A stretch of 64,000 bases of DNA from Nocardia niigatensis NBRC 100131 (lineage in GTDB: Bacteria > Actinomycetota > Actinomycetes > Mycobacteriales > Mycobacteriaceae): assembly GCF_000308655.1 (NCBI RefSeq), contig NZ_BAGC01000052.1, positions 1 through 64,000 on the forward strand, written 5' to 3'. The notes under the pieces are model-generated. The model did not search any database, was not told the origin of the DNA, and saw only the letters and a program-made list of their open reading frames with translations. The first letter of the stretch is position 1. Every line of letters begins with the position of its first letter. Both the position numbers and the translations under genes were made by a program. Shown here piece by piece: positions 45,738 through 54,393 of this stretch.

Positions 45738-46487
45738 TTACGCGAGTCCCTCACCCCGGGCCCAGGTGTTCGGTAATTTCTGGCCGGATTCCATGAATTC
45801 CGACAATTCGGCGTCTATCAGCCGAACCTGGGATTCCGTTGCCACGGACCGATAGGTCTGCATGTCGTACCACACCGGCACGGTGCGATAGCGGTCGTCG
45901 GGGTACGACGACGCCGGGATCCACCACGCCACGTGCGCGCCGCTGCTGCGGTAGCACCGGAGAGCGTGCTCGGGCGCCACACCGACCTGGTATCGAACGC
46001 CGAGCAGCACCATCGAGTGCACGTAGGCCCGGGCGATCCAGTCGACCAGGACGCCGCGGTGCTCGACATCGCGCGCGGTCCAGCCCGCCTTGCCCTCGAT
46101 CACACCCTCGGGAATCTGATCGGCGACCATCCGCCGGAACGCGATCTCACCGGGCAGTCCCGCCCAGCTCGCCACCGCGTGCACCTCGTCCACATGCTGA
46201 TACGGGCCCGAGACGCGCATGCCCGCGACGGCCCGGCCGTCCGAATCCAGCGCGACCCCGAAAAGCGTGGTGGAGCGGCCGTCGATCACTTTGTCGTATT
46301 CGAGTGCGTCCTCGGTGCCGAACTGGCGGTAAACCTCGCGCGCACCGTCCATGCATCTGCGCCATAACCGGAGATCCGCCTGCGGGGGACCGATCACGAA
46401 GGTGTAACCGGACTGCGGATCCGTTGATTGGAACATGCCGTCACCAGGCCCTTCCATTGGGACGAGCGCGACCGGTTCGACTGCCAT
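45738..46487 (-). CDS. GNAT-like / acyl-homoserine-lactone-synthase-like acyltransferase
   Basis: A 249-residue protein, ATG 46487 preceded by GGAGTGG. A mixed alpha/beta core with GVALDSDGRAVAGMRVSGPY and ALRCYRSSGAHVAWW fits a GNAT-type acyltransferase, and the strand order recalls autoinducer synthases, though key residues of LuxI enzymes are not evident. Its stop is two bases from the MoeY-like start, so the three genes are one operon with this one first. Probably equivalent to Rv1356c by position. Substrate unknown. Confidence 0.7.
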   Translation of the reverse strand: MAVEPVALVPMEGPGDGMFQSTDPQSGYTFVIGPPQADLRLWRRCMDGAREVYRQFGTEDALEYDKVIDGRSTTLFGVALDSDGRAVAGMRVSGPYQHVDEVHAVASWAGLPGEIAFRRMVADQIPEGVIEGKAGWTARDVEHRGVLVDWIARAYVHSMVLLGVRYQVGVAPEHALRCYRSSGAHVAWWIPASSYPDDRYRTVPVWYDMQTYRSVATESQVRLIDAELSEFMESGQKLPNTWARGEGLA

Positions 46488-46740
46488 AAAGTTCCACTCC
46501 ACTAATGCGCTGACCTCGCGCGATCCTCCTGAGCCCCCGCCCGATACGGCCGTGCATCGGCCATGCCCGGCACGGGCACCTAGGGGAGTATCCGTCAGCC
46601 AACTGAAATTGTCCAGGCGTCCGGCAAATGCTCCGAAACCCAGAGATGGCTCCCGAAATCATCCCTGGTCAAACCATTGCCATCAGTCATGAAAAGCAGC
46701 GACAAGACCGGTTGGTACCCAATCAGCTAACAGCTAGCAA

Positions 46741-47175
46741 TCAGACCAGGATGGAGATGAAAAGCTCCAGTTCGGCGGTTCCGTGCCAGATCTCGATCTC
46801 CTCGCGGTAGGCGCGAGTGATCTCGGCGGAGGCGGTCGCGTCGTCGACCTGAGCCCAGACATCCTCGGCCGGATCGTGGTAGTCGCCATTGGGCCGGAAG
46901 CGGGCGTAGACACCCTTGGGGACGCGGATCATGACGTCGCCGACCGGGACGTCGTCCGGGCCCTGGTACTCGTAGGAGACCAGCACGTTGTAGTTGCCGG
47001 CCGGATCGGGGACGTAGACGGTGGCCAGCGGGCGTTCGGCGGCGTCACGGTCACGCAGGCGGTCCCGCAGGAATTCGATGAGCTCGCTGTTGGAGACCTT
47101 GAAGCTGGGGCGCACCCGGGGAACCACCAGGCCGCCGTAGACCCCGCCGGGCCGGACCACGATCGAATAGGTCAT
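46741..47175 (-). CDS. GyrI-like effector-binding protein (second gene of pair)
   Basis: A 144-residue protein with the pattern of AraC-effector-binding/GyrI-like small-molecule-binding domains: VMIRVPKGVYARFRPNG followed by a W-containing helix (EDVWAQVDD) and an EIEIWHGTAELELFISI end. It overlaps the upstream gene by four bases (ATGA) and is a diverged paralogue of it. Stand-alone proteins of this fold bind hydrophobic or aromatic ligands, and some hydrolyse them. No DNA-binding domain. Confidence 0.7.
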   Translation of the reverse strand: MTYSIVVRPGGVYGGLVVPRVRPSFKVSNSELIEFLRDRLRDRDAAERPLATVYVPDPAGNYNVLVSYEYQGPDDVPVGDVMIRVPKGVYARFRPNGDYHDPAEDVWAQVDDATASAEITRAYREEIEIWHGTAELELFISILV

Positions 47176-47615
47176 GAGGGCTCGACCGCCAGGTACAGAT
47201 CGATCTTGTAGGCGTGCGGGTAGGTCTCGAAGTCGCCGGTGTGAATGCGCTTGATCTGCTTGTGCTCCTCCGCGTAGGCGATCTGCGTCCAGAGGTCGGT
47301 CATCACCTGGGGAAAGTTGCCGACCGAGGAGAAGCGGGCGTAGGTGCCGCGCGGCAGGCGGGCCACGACGTGGCCGCGGGTCACCTCGTCGAGCGAGCCG
47401 CACTGGTAGCCGACGATCTGGGTGTTGTAGGTGCCCAGCTCGGCCGCGTAGTCGGTGTAGGCCGAGGCCAGCGGACCACCGAGTTCCTGGTGCAGGACGG
47501 CGGCCCAGGCCACTTCCAGATCGTGGTCACGCAGTTCCCCGAGCGCACGTTTGGGACTACGCACCGGCAACCCGGCGACCCACGTCTCGTCCCGCTCGAC
47601 GATCTCGAACTGCAT
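47172..47615 (-). CDS. GyrI-like / Cass2-type effector-binding protein
   Basis: A 147-residue stand-alone effector-binding protein. VARLPRGTYARFSSVGNFPQ, a conserved WTQI helix, and TGDFETYPHAYKIDLYLAVE match the integron-associated effector-binding (Cass2) pattern. MQFEIVERDETWVAGLPVRS at the start is the usual first strand. It is the first gene of a two-gene operon with a paralogue. The ligand is unknown. Confidence 0.78.
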   Translation of the reverse strand: MQFEIVERDETWVAGLPVRSPKRALGELRDHDLEVAWAAVLHQELGGPLASAYTDYAAELGTYNTQIVGYQCGSLDEVTRGHVVARLPRGTYARFSSVGNFPQVMTDLWTQIAYAEEHKQIKRIHTGDFETYPHAYKIDLYLAVEPS

Positions 47616-47744
47616 TGGATGGAAACTCTCTCGAGGTGTGATTCACAGCCAGTCGGCCAAGCCTTCGCCATGCTATCAATCAGCCTCGACCGTGCCCGGC
47701 GACACGACTCTGCGGGGCTCGCCCCCACGCGAGCGGCGTGTCGC

Positions 47745-48404
47745 TCACTCCTCGCGGCGGCGGTGCGGGCGGGCCATGGGGGCGTGCCAGTGGCGGTTCA
47801 GAGCGACCAGTCGGAGCCCGACCGCGCCCGCACCCGCCAAACCTCCTGTCCAGTATGTGTATTGGCCGTAGTGCAGCAGCACCGCCGTCACCGCGGAACC
47901 GAGCAGGGCCGGCACGGCGTACAGCTCGCCGTCGCTGAGCACGCTCGGGGTGACGCCGGCGAGCACGTCCCGGATCACACCGCCGCCCACCGCGGTCACC
48001 AGGCCCAGCGCCGCCGCCGAGGTCGCCGACATGCCGTGCTGGAAGGCGGTCACGGTGCCGGTCACACAGAAGGTGCCGAGCCCGATGGCGTCGGCGGTGT
48101 AGAGCGGGGTGCGGACCAGCCGGACCGGCGGATGCCAGAAGAAGATGACGACCGCGGCCAGCAGCGCGACCCCGGCGTAGGAGACCTGGACGAAGGCCAG
48201 CGGCGGGGTGCGGCCGATGATGACGTCCCGGATCACTCCGCCGCCGGTGGCGGTGGCGACCGCGAGCACCGCGATGCCCACCACATCGAAGCGGCGCCGC
48301 ACCGCCAGCAGTGCACCTGACACGCCGAATGCGAACACGCCCAGCAGGTTTCCCACACTCTGTGCCGCGTCGACAGGGGTGCCGAGCTCGACGAGATCAC
48401 TCAT
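47745..48404 (-). CDS. TRIC-type cation channel family protein
   Basis: A 219-residue membrane protein with about seven hydrophobic helices in two repeated halves. Each half has the glycine-rich motif of the UPF0126/TRIC family: VATATGGGVIRDVIIGRTP and VTAVGGGVIRDVLAGVTP. Prokaryotic TRIC channels are trimeric K+/monovalent cation channels. The C-terminus is basic and cytoplasmic. It is divergent from the damaged glycosylase gene. Confidence 0.93.
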   Translation of the reverse strand: MSDLVELGTPVDAAQSVGNLLGVFAFGVSGALLAVRRRFDVVGIAVLAVATATGGGVIRDVIIGRTPPLAFVQVSYAGVALLAAVVIFFWHPPVRLVRTPLYTADAIGLGTFCVTGTVTAFQHGMSATSAAALGLVTAVGGGVIRDVLAGVTPSVLSDGELYAVPALLGSAVTAVLLHYGQYTYWTGGLAGAGAVGLRLVALNRHWHAPMARPHRRREE

Positions 48405-48521
48405 GTGTGGCCGGTTTCCTTCCAGGTCGCTAACTCTCGGCTACCGGCGGACAGTATGCCCGGCCCGCCGCACCGGCACTTCGCCGCACGGTCGGAGCCG
48501 CTTTATGGTTGAGTCGCCCCT

Positions 48522-49243
48522 GTGTGCCGCACAATTGCCCAGCTAGACGCGGAACTTACCGCGTGTCGCGCCTGCCCCCGACTGGTGGCGTGGCGCGAAC
48601 AGGTCGCACACGAGAAACGGGCCGCCTTCAGTGACGAGAATTACTGGGCAAGCCGGTTCCCGGCCTCGGCCCCGCCGACGCTCCCCTCCTGATCGTCGGC
48701 CTCGCCCCCGCCGCCCACGGCGGCAATCGCACCGGCCGCATGTTCACCGGCGATCGCAGCGGCGACCTCCTCATCGCCTGCATGCACGCCGCCGGCCTCG
48801 CCAACCAGCCCACCAGCGTCTCCGCCGACGACGGCCTGCTCCTGCTCGGCACCCGAGTCACCGCCCCCGTGCACTGCGCCCCACCCGACAACAAACCCAC
48901 CCCCACCGAACGCGACACCTGCCGCCACTGGCTCACCGCCGAATTGACCCTGCTGGCACCGACTCTCCGCGCGATCGTGGTCCTCGGCGCCTGGGGCTGG
49001 CAGGCATTACTGCCCGCCCTGTCCGAATCCGGCTGGGCCATACCCAAACCCAAGCCCAAATTCGCCCACGGCACGCAAATCGAGCTGGCCCCCGCCACTC
49101 CCGGCCGCTCCCCCATCCAGCTGTTCGGCGCCTACCACCCCTCCCAGCAGAACACCTTCACCGGCCGGCTCACCCCCGCCATGCTCGAAGAGGTGCTCAC
49201 CAACGCGGCCCACGCCGCTGGACTGCCCGGCCACCGCCGTTAG
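48522..49243 (+). pseudogene. Family 5 uracil-DNA glycosylase (UdgB-like), frameshifted
   Basis: The N-terminus reads from GTG 48522 with the iron-sulfur Cys pair CRACPRLVAWREQV and ends with NYWA, then runs to TGA about 20 codons on. The remaining protein continues in the frame one base back: PVPG, LLIVGLAPAAHGGNRTGRMF (active site), GAYHPSQQNTFTGRL, to the stop at 49243. Adding one base near 48647-48650 would restore a family-like protein of about 240 residues. Either a true one-base deletion or a sequencing error. The intact enzyme removes uracil and deaminated purines. Confidence 0.8.
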
Positions 49244-49453
49244 ACGCTCGGTTCGACCCCTCGGCCAGACCATCGAGCTTCCAGACCAGGCATTCGAGAG
49301 AAAGACGACCTGCTTGGGGGCCACCGTGCCCATTTGCCTGGCGGACCGTGATTCTTGTCGACGACCGGCACTGTCACCGGGGCGAACTGTTGCGATGGCC
49401 GGCGCACACGCCACTCGCACCGATGGGGTCGCCGAACCGGATACGATGCGGTC

Positions 49454-50119
49454 GTGAGCAGGGCCGATGACGAATCCGAGCGGGAGGCGACAGCTGCCGA
49501 CGGGGTAGCCGGGGGCGTGAAGGTGCGCCGCAGCCGAGCCGAGACGCGGCAGCGGCTGCTGGACGCGGCCTTCGAGGCGTTCGCCGAAGAGGGGTTCGGC
49601 CGTTGCTCGGTCGAGCAGGTGTGTGAGCGAGCCGGATTCACCCGGGGCGCCTTCTATTCGAACTTCACATCGCTGGAGGAGCTGTTCCTCGCCATGTGGG
49701 AGCAGCGGTCGGCATCGATGCTGGCCGAAGCGGCAGCCATGCTGGATACCCCCGGCGGCGTGAGCGGCGATCCGCGACGAGCGGTCGAGCAGGTGCTGTC
49801 GGCAGTTCCAGTGGACGACAAGTGGTTTCGAATCACCTCGGAATTCACCGCCCACGCCCTCCGCAATCCCGCATTGCGTCAGGTGATGGTGGCCAGAGAG
49901 GAAGCCATCGCCGCAGCCCTCATCCCAGTAGTGGTAGCCCTCCTCCGCCGCAACGGCCGCCAAGTACCCGATCCGGCAGCCCTGGGCCGAGCACTGGTCG
50001 CAGTCCACGACGGCACCCTGGGCCAATGCCTGATGGAACCGGACAACAAGGCAGTACACGAATACCGCCTGGACCTCTTCCTCCGAGTCCTCGACTCCTA
50101 TAGCGAGCCCACCGCCTGA
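49454..50119 (+). CDS. TetR family regulator
   Basis: A 221-residue TetR protein from GTG 49454. The DNA-binding domain is RAETRQRLLDAAFEAFAEEG, CSVEQVCERAGFTRGAFYSNF and TSLEELFLAM. The C-terminal ligand domain is not of a recognised subtype. Neighbours do not suggest a target: a damaged glycosylase upstream and a C/T-rich non-coding stretch plus a tRNA gene downstream. Confidence 0.88.
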   Translation: MSRADDESEREATAADGVAGGVKVRRSRAETRQRLLDAAFEAFAEEGFGRCSVEQVCERAGFTRGAFYSNFTSLEELFLAMWEQRSASMLAEAAAMLDTPGGVSGDPRRAVEQVLSAVPVDDKWFRITSEFTAHALRNPALRQVMVAREEAIAAALIPVVVALLRRNGRQVPDPAALGRALVAVHDGTLGQCLMEPDNKAVHEYRLDLFLRVLDSYSEPTA

Positions 50120-50733
50120 CTTCTCCACCCGTCCCACGGGCCCGTCCGCGGCAATTCCCCACGCGCCGAACGAATTCCGAACTCACATCGATCCACCGGC
50201 CCAAGCGATCCCCACAACCACACGAATCAAAACCGGTTGGTATTACAAGTTTCAACCCCCACCAAAAATCCACCCAACAATTCCGCTCCCCAACACCGGC
50301 CCCACAGCTCACAGCTCCCAGCCCCCCACTGACGCTTCCAGCTCCCGCCAACATAAGCGACGCCGCCCCCACCCCTTCCTCCTTCTGCCACACCCATCTT
50401 CCCCTCCTGCCACACCCATCTTCCCCTCCTGCCACTCCCACGCCCCTCCTCTCTCCATAGCACCTCCGCTCCCCCTCCCCCTAGCCGCGCCGTACTTCGC
50501 CTGCCATCCCTTCCCGCCACACCCCTCCCTGCCTTTCTCTGCCATCCCTTCCCGGCCACGCCCTTGCCCTGCCACACCTTCTCCTGCCGTCCATTCCCTG
50601 CCGGTTCTCCCCTGCCACGCGTCCCCATCCACCCCACGTCCCACGTCCCAAGAAACCCTCCCTAACCAGCCGATTCGTCCCCACCCCAACACACCTGCTA
50701 AAGTTCTCCAGCGCGGGCCGGAAACGACCCCGC
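50120..50733. other. Non-coding, strongly pyrimidine-rich stretch before the tRNA gene
   Basis: About 610 bases with no supported gene. From roughly 50340 to 50650 the plus strand is almost devoid of G outside repeated CTGCCA words. All three minus-strand frames are therefore open, giving Gly/Arg/Lys-rich readings that look like artefacts. It contains the tandem repeat listed separately. Confidence 0.6.
50385..50441. repeat. 22-bp tandem repeat
   Basis: Two exact consecutive copies of a 22-bp unit beginning CTGCCACACCCATC (50385-50406 and 50407-50428) plus a partial third copy from 50429. Degenerate CTGCCA-centred relatives continue to about 50640. Confidence 0.8.
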
Positions 50734-50806
50734 GGGGCTATAGCGCAGTTGGTAGCGCGTCTCGTTCGCATCGAGAAGGTCAGGGGTTCGATTCCCCTTA
50801 GCTCCA
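50734..50806 (+). tRNA. tRNA-Ala (anticodon CGC)
   Basis: Complete 73-nt cloverleaf. Acceptor GGGGCTA pairs with TAGCTCC, the D arm contains AGTTGGTAG, the anticodon stem is TCTCG/CGAGA with loop TTCGCAT (anticodon CGC), and the T arm contains GGTTCGATTC. The genomic sequence after the discriminator A is CAA rather than CCA. The 3' part, from 50759, is the left half of a 49-bp direct repeat, so this gene is the integration site of the element to its right. Confidence 0.95.
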
Positions 50807-50807
50807 C
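50759..50807 (+). repeat. Left attachment site (attL)
   Basis: 49 bases covering the anticodon arm, variable region, T arm and acceptor 3' strand of tRNA-Ala. The identical sequence recurs at 62731-62779. Integration into the 3' half of a tRNA gene by a tyrosine integrase leaves exactly this pattern. Confidence 0.92.
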
Positions 50808-50816
50808 AACACAAGA

Positions 50817-50860
50817 AACCGCCCGTGACCTCGACAGAGGCCACGGGCGGTTTTCGTTTT
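50817..50860 (+). terminator. Rho-independent terminator after the tRNA, supplied by the element
   Basis: Stem of 16 bp with one mismatch (arms 50817-50832 and 50837-50852) followed by TTTTCGTTTT. It lies just inside attL, so the tRNA now ends at a terminator from the element. It also sits between the converging tRNA and integrase genes. Confidence 0.85.
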
Positions 50861-50865
50861 CGCGA

Positions 50866-52119
50866 CTATTCGACAGCTTGATTATCGGTGCCCGTCCGCA
50901 GTTCGTCCGCAGCAGCGGCGATAGCGGACCGGGCTGCAACATCGAGAGCCTCAGCGACCGACTCCAGGTCGTCCGGGAACAGGTCTGCGTAGGTGTCCAG
51001 AGTCATGGCGGCGGACTTGTGCCTGAGCATGGTCTGGACCGCCTTCACGTTCGCGCCGGCGCTGATCGCGAGCGACACCGCGGTGTGCCTGAGATCGTGC
51101 GGAGAGATGTACGGAAACTGTGTCCCTTCAAAATTCGTCGCGCGACTTCTCTTCGGACTGCGCAGCCGGGTGACTGCGGGCCGGAACACACGCTTGCGAT
51201 AGGTGGACACCCGCAAGACCGCGCCCTGAGGTGAGGTGAATACCAGTGCGTCGCGGCCCTTGCCGTGCATGAGGGCGGCAAGTTCGTCGGCCAGGAATTT
51301 CGGGAACGGTACCGAGCGGCGCGCATGGGTCTTGGTCGTGGACCACACCGCCTTCCCCTTCACCTCAGCGACAGCTTCATGGATATTCACCCGTCGGCGA
51401 AGCATGTCGAAGTCGGACACCTTCAACGCGGCCATCTCACCCCACCGCAGACCGGTGTAGGCCAAAAACCGCATTGCCGTGGGCATCTCGGTAACCTCCC
51501 GCGCCAGCTGCTCAACCTGAACGTGTGTGAGGTATCCGCGGGCACGATGCGTGCGCTTCGGCAACTTGACTCGTGCACACGGATTACGCGGAATCTGTCG
51601 ATCCTCTACAGCTGTCTCGCAGATCATCCGGAGGATGCCGACCGCGTTCTCGATCGTTGGTACACCGGCCTTCCTCACGACCATGTCCGCGACCCAAGCC
51701 CGTACATCGGTGGTACGGACGTCGCGCACTTCGACCTTGCCCCAACGGGGTTCGACATGCAGGCCCCAGGTATGACCGCGATTGAATGTCGTCGTCTCTT
51801 TCAGGTGAGCCTGGGCCTTGAGCCAGCGCTTACCGATCTCGCCGATAGTTTCACGCCCAGCCGAGGGAGCGATATGAGTTCCTGTCACCAAGGCACTGGT
51901 GGCCTGATCCAGCCAGTCCTGTGCATCAGCCTTGCGAGTGAAGGACCTTGCGTGTTCTTGACTGCTGTCGTCGACGTAGCGGGCCCTCCACCGCTTGGCG
52001 CAGCCGTGGTTGGCCGAGGGAACTCGCTCAGTGGTCTTGGTGCCGTCCGCCGCGGCGGTGATGATGGTTTTGTACCAGCGGTCTTCCACCCCGCTGCGGC
52101 GGTTGCGTCGCCCGGCCAT
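50866..52119 (-). CDS. int: Tyrosine-family site-specific integrase
   Basis: A 417-residue phage-type integrase. After an N-terminal arm-binding and core-binding region (to about 190), the catalytic domain shows Arg in TGLRWGEMAAL, Lys in STTKTHARRSVP, the HDLRHT box, His in MLRHKSAAM and the nucleophile Tyr in LDTYADLF. It ends 59 bases from attL and is adjacent to an excisionase-like gene, the usual int-xis arrangement. It should catalyse recombination between the 49-bp att sites. Confidence 0.96.
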   Translation of the reverse strand: MAGRRNRRSGVEDRWYKTIITAAADGTKTTERVPSANHGCAKRWRARYVDDSSQEHARSFTRKADAQDWLDQATSALVTGTHIAPSAGRETIGEIGKRWLKAQAHLKETTTFNRGHTWGLHVEPRWGKVEVRDVRTTDVRAWVADMVVRKAGVPTIENAVGILRMICETAVEDRQIPRNPCARVKLPKRTHRARGYLTHVQVEQLAREVTEMPTAMRFLAYTGLRWGEMAALKVSDFDMLRRRVNIHEAVAEVKGKAVWSTTKTHARRSVPFPKFLADELAALMHGKGRDALVFTSPQGAVLRVSTYRKRVFRPAVTRLRSPKRSRATNFEGTQFPYISPHDLRHTAVSLAISAGANVKAVQTMLRHKSAAMTLDTYADLFPDDLESVAEALDVAARSAIAAAADELRTGTDNQAVE

Positions 52120-52120
52120 T

Positions 52121-52321
52121 TCAGGCGATCCCGCCGCGGTCAGATGCGGCTTCTTGTTCGGCGATCCAGGAGTGGATGACGCTCTCGCGCCAGACGCGCC
52201 GGCGCCCGAGCTTGAAGCTCTTCGGGCCTTTGCCCGCCCAGGCCCAGTACCGCCACGTGGCGGCCGGGATACCGGTCATGGCTTCACAGTCGGTGGCCTG
52301 GAGGTAGCGGTCGGTGGACAT
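52121..52321 (-). CDS. xis: Excisionase-like helix-turn-helix protein (Xis/AlpA type)
   Basis: A 66-residue winged-helix protein ending one base before the integrase start codon. YLQATDCEAMTGIPAATWRY and the later FKLGRRRVWRESVIHSWI match the small MerR-like/HTH_17 family used as excisionases. ATG 52321 has GAAGGAG upstream; the frame is open further back through repeat-rich sequence without homology. Such proteins bend DNA at att and bias the integrase to excision. Confidence 0.85.
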   Translation of the reverse strand: MSTDRYLQATDCEAMTGIPAATWRYWAWAGKGPKSFKLGRRRVWRESVIHSWIAEQEAASDRGGIA

Positions 52322-52488
52322 GGAAACTCCTTCATTGGAACGGGTTTGGGTCTTGGTGCGCACGCCATCGCGTGGTGCGCAGGTGGTGTCGCAGGGTGCG
52401 CACGCGCCGTCGCACGATGCGACGAAGGTGTCGCGGTGCGCACCATCGGCCTGTCGCACGGCGCGTACGGGGTGGGTGGGTTGTCGCA

Positions 52489-53211
52489 TCAGTGCGCACC
52501 GCCTGTCGCACGCTGTCGCAGGCTGTCGCATGACCTGTCAACAGGCCGCAGGTGAGAGGGTTTGCCGGAGACGAGGGCGTCGAGGCGAGTGATGCGCAGA
52601 ACCAGGTCAGGGATGTCCGGGAGGGTTTGCCGTGCTGCTGTCGCAACGTCGTCGGTGCTCAGGCTGCCGTCGCAGACGTAGAGGATCTCCGCGCATTCGT
52701 CTTGTCGCGCCTGTCGCACAACGAGATTCAGCCGTCGCGACAGCTGCGCACCGGTGACGCGCGCACTCGTGTCAACCTTTACCGCGACCGGGGTCATAGC
52801 GGCGCGTAGCAACATGCCGTCGTAGGGGTAGAGGCCCGGACCCGGCAGTTCGTGTCGCAGCACGCGGTCACTGACCCACTGATCTGTCGCACACGCACCG
52901 AGTGCGACACGCGTACGAGCGACCGCACGGCAATGCACAGCGGAATTCGATCGAGGCCGCCACTCTCCCGGTCGCCACCCCAGCACCCAGGTTGCCGCCG
53001 CGCGGGTGGGCACGATCCACGTCGGCTCTCCTCGCACCGAGGGAAGCCGTTCAGCGGCGTTGGCGTCAGCGAGTTGGCCTGCCAGCCGGTAGGTCTGGGC
53101 CACACCGACGCCGAGGAACTCGGCCAGGACATCGGTTTGCATGGCACGCATTTCGGTGAGCCCGACCAGCGCTTGAACGCCACGCGAGGTGAGACGTGAG
53201 TATCTGATCAC
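52489..53211 (-). CDS. Replication-relaxation family protein (short)
   Basis: A 240-residue winged-helix protein: SRLTSRGVQALVGLTEMRAM, VLAEFLGVGVAQTYRLAGQL, then a domain with YDGMLLRAAMTPVAVKVDTS. The order resembles replication-relaxation (PF13814-like) proteins carried by plasmids and integrative elements, and its neighbour is a longer relative. It overlaps that neighbour by ATGA. The C-terminal third and the downstream gap contain many GTCGCA-type words. It may be involved in plasmid-like replication or mobilisation; the exact activity is unknown. Confidence 0.68.
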   Translation of the reverse strand: MIRYSRLTSRGVQALVGLTEMRAMQTDVLAEFLGVGVAQTYRLAGQLADANAAERLPSVRGEPTWIVPTRAAATWVLGWRPGEWRPRSNSAVHCRAVARTRVALGACATDQWVSDRVLRHELPGPGLYPYDGMLLRAAMTPVAVKVDTSARVTGAQLSRRLNLVVRQARQDECAEILYVCDGSLSTDDVATAARQTLPDIPDLVLRITRLDALVSGKPSHLRPVDRSCDSLRQRATGGAH

Positions 53212-54239
53212 GAGAAGTCCTTGAAGGAGGAGATACGGGATTGGGGGGCAGTGGTTTTCGCCGTGCGGTTGTCGAGGTAGCGGCCCCAGTCGGCGTCGAG
53301 GTCGCGTACGACCAGGGCCAGGTCGAGGCTTCGGATTTCGGGCGGGAGCCGCTCGGCGGCCGCATGCACGCCATCACTCACGCTGGCGGTGCGGCACAGG
53401 TACAGCAGGCCCGTCAGTTCCTCGGGCTCCATATCGCGGGCCGCACGGATCGCGCCCCGCAATGCCTGATCCATCGAGGCCGCTGATTTGCGCGTGAGTT
53501 CGACCTCCAGCGCCCACCACCCCTGCGTCCCCATGAGCCGCCCACGGAACAGGGCGTCATGAACGTGCACACGACCTGTCTCGAATTCGGCTCTCTTGGA
53601 GCGCGATTGGTGCGATACCCGCTGTGCGCGGTGCCAGAGCTCTCGTTCGGACACCCACGCCGGTAGGTCGGTGCCGACCAGCATCAGCCGGGCCTGCGCG
53701 ACCGCCCGATGATGTTCCACGCGCCCGAGGGTGGGCCGCCAGTTCTGCACCGGCCAGCCCAGGAACCGGGACGCGGTGGCCGCGGTCGCGACCACCCACT
53801 TCTCCCCCGCCTGCACCTGTTCCAGTGGTCGAACGAGATTGTCGGCCCGCAGCTGCCGCACCAGAACGTAGGTGTGGTTCACACCTTGCCCCAGGAACTG
53901 TCCGAGCAGGTCGATTTGCATTCCGCCGTGCTGGGACAGCAGCGTCAACGCGGCGGCCTTGCGCAGGTCTGACCGCGGTTCGGTTCCGCCACGCAGCCGC
54001 TGCACGGTCGAGCGTGGCAGCCCGACACGGCGTCCGATCTCGGCATCGGGGTGGCCGGCCGAACGCAAGGCCGCGATTTCACCGAGCACGGTCTCGACCT
54101 GGCGGGCGGTGATACCGAGCCGTTTGGCGATCTGCCGGTAGTCCTCGCCCAGCTCACGCAGGTTGCGAATCATGGTGTCGCGCTCGGCGCCCGACAGATG
54201 CTTGTAGCGGCCGCCCGGGCCGTCGTTGTTCCGATTCAT
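53208..54239 (-). CDS. Replication-relaxation family protein (long, with N-terminal HTH)
   Basis: A 343-residue protein from ATG 54239. Two N-terminal helix-turn-helix units (YRQIAKRLGITARQVETVLG and DAEIGRRVGLPRSTVQRLRGG) precede a winged helix with LLGQFLGQGVNHTYVLVRQL and a C-terminal domain (VHVHDALFRGRLMG; WWALEVELTRKS) typical of replication-relaxation proteins. The double HTH suggests binding to a specific element site. With no RepSA-like or primase-polymerase initiator in the element, this pair is the best candidate for replication functions (inference). Confidence 0.72.
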   Translation of the reverse strand: MNRNNDGPGGRYKHLSGAERDTMIRNLRELGEDYRQIAKRLGITARQVETVLGEIAALRSAGHPDAEIGRRVGLPRSTVQRLRGGTEPRSDLRKAAALTLLSQHGGMQIDLLGQFLGQGVNHTYVLVRQLRADNLVRPLEQVQAGEKWVVATAATASRFLGWPVQNWRPTLGRVEHHRAVAQARLMLVGTDLPAWVSERELWHRAQRVSHQSRSKRAEFETGRVHVHDALFRGRLMGTQGWWALEVELTRKSAASMDQALRGAIRAARDMEPEELTGLLYLCRTASVSDGVHAAAERLPPEIRSLDLALVVRDLDADWGRYLDNRTAKTTAPQSRISSFKDFS

Positions 54240-54393
54240 GAGGTATTCCTTTCGATCGATTACTGAAAGATGCTGCGCTCCAGCACAAGTCACGCAGGGC
54301 TGGGCGCAACAGGGCACTCACGGGGGCACATTTCGCACATGGGGGGCACACGCACAGGCAGGGCGTGCGCCCCCTTCGTGCGGGGCGCGTGTC

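Noticed and set aside
50227..50942. Three overlapping minus-strand Gly/Arg-rich frames before the tRNA
   Set aside because: All three frames are open only because the strand lacks stop-forming bases in a purine-rich tract; no domain, and one runs antisense through the tRNA.
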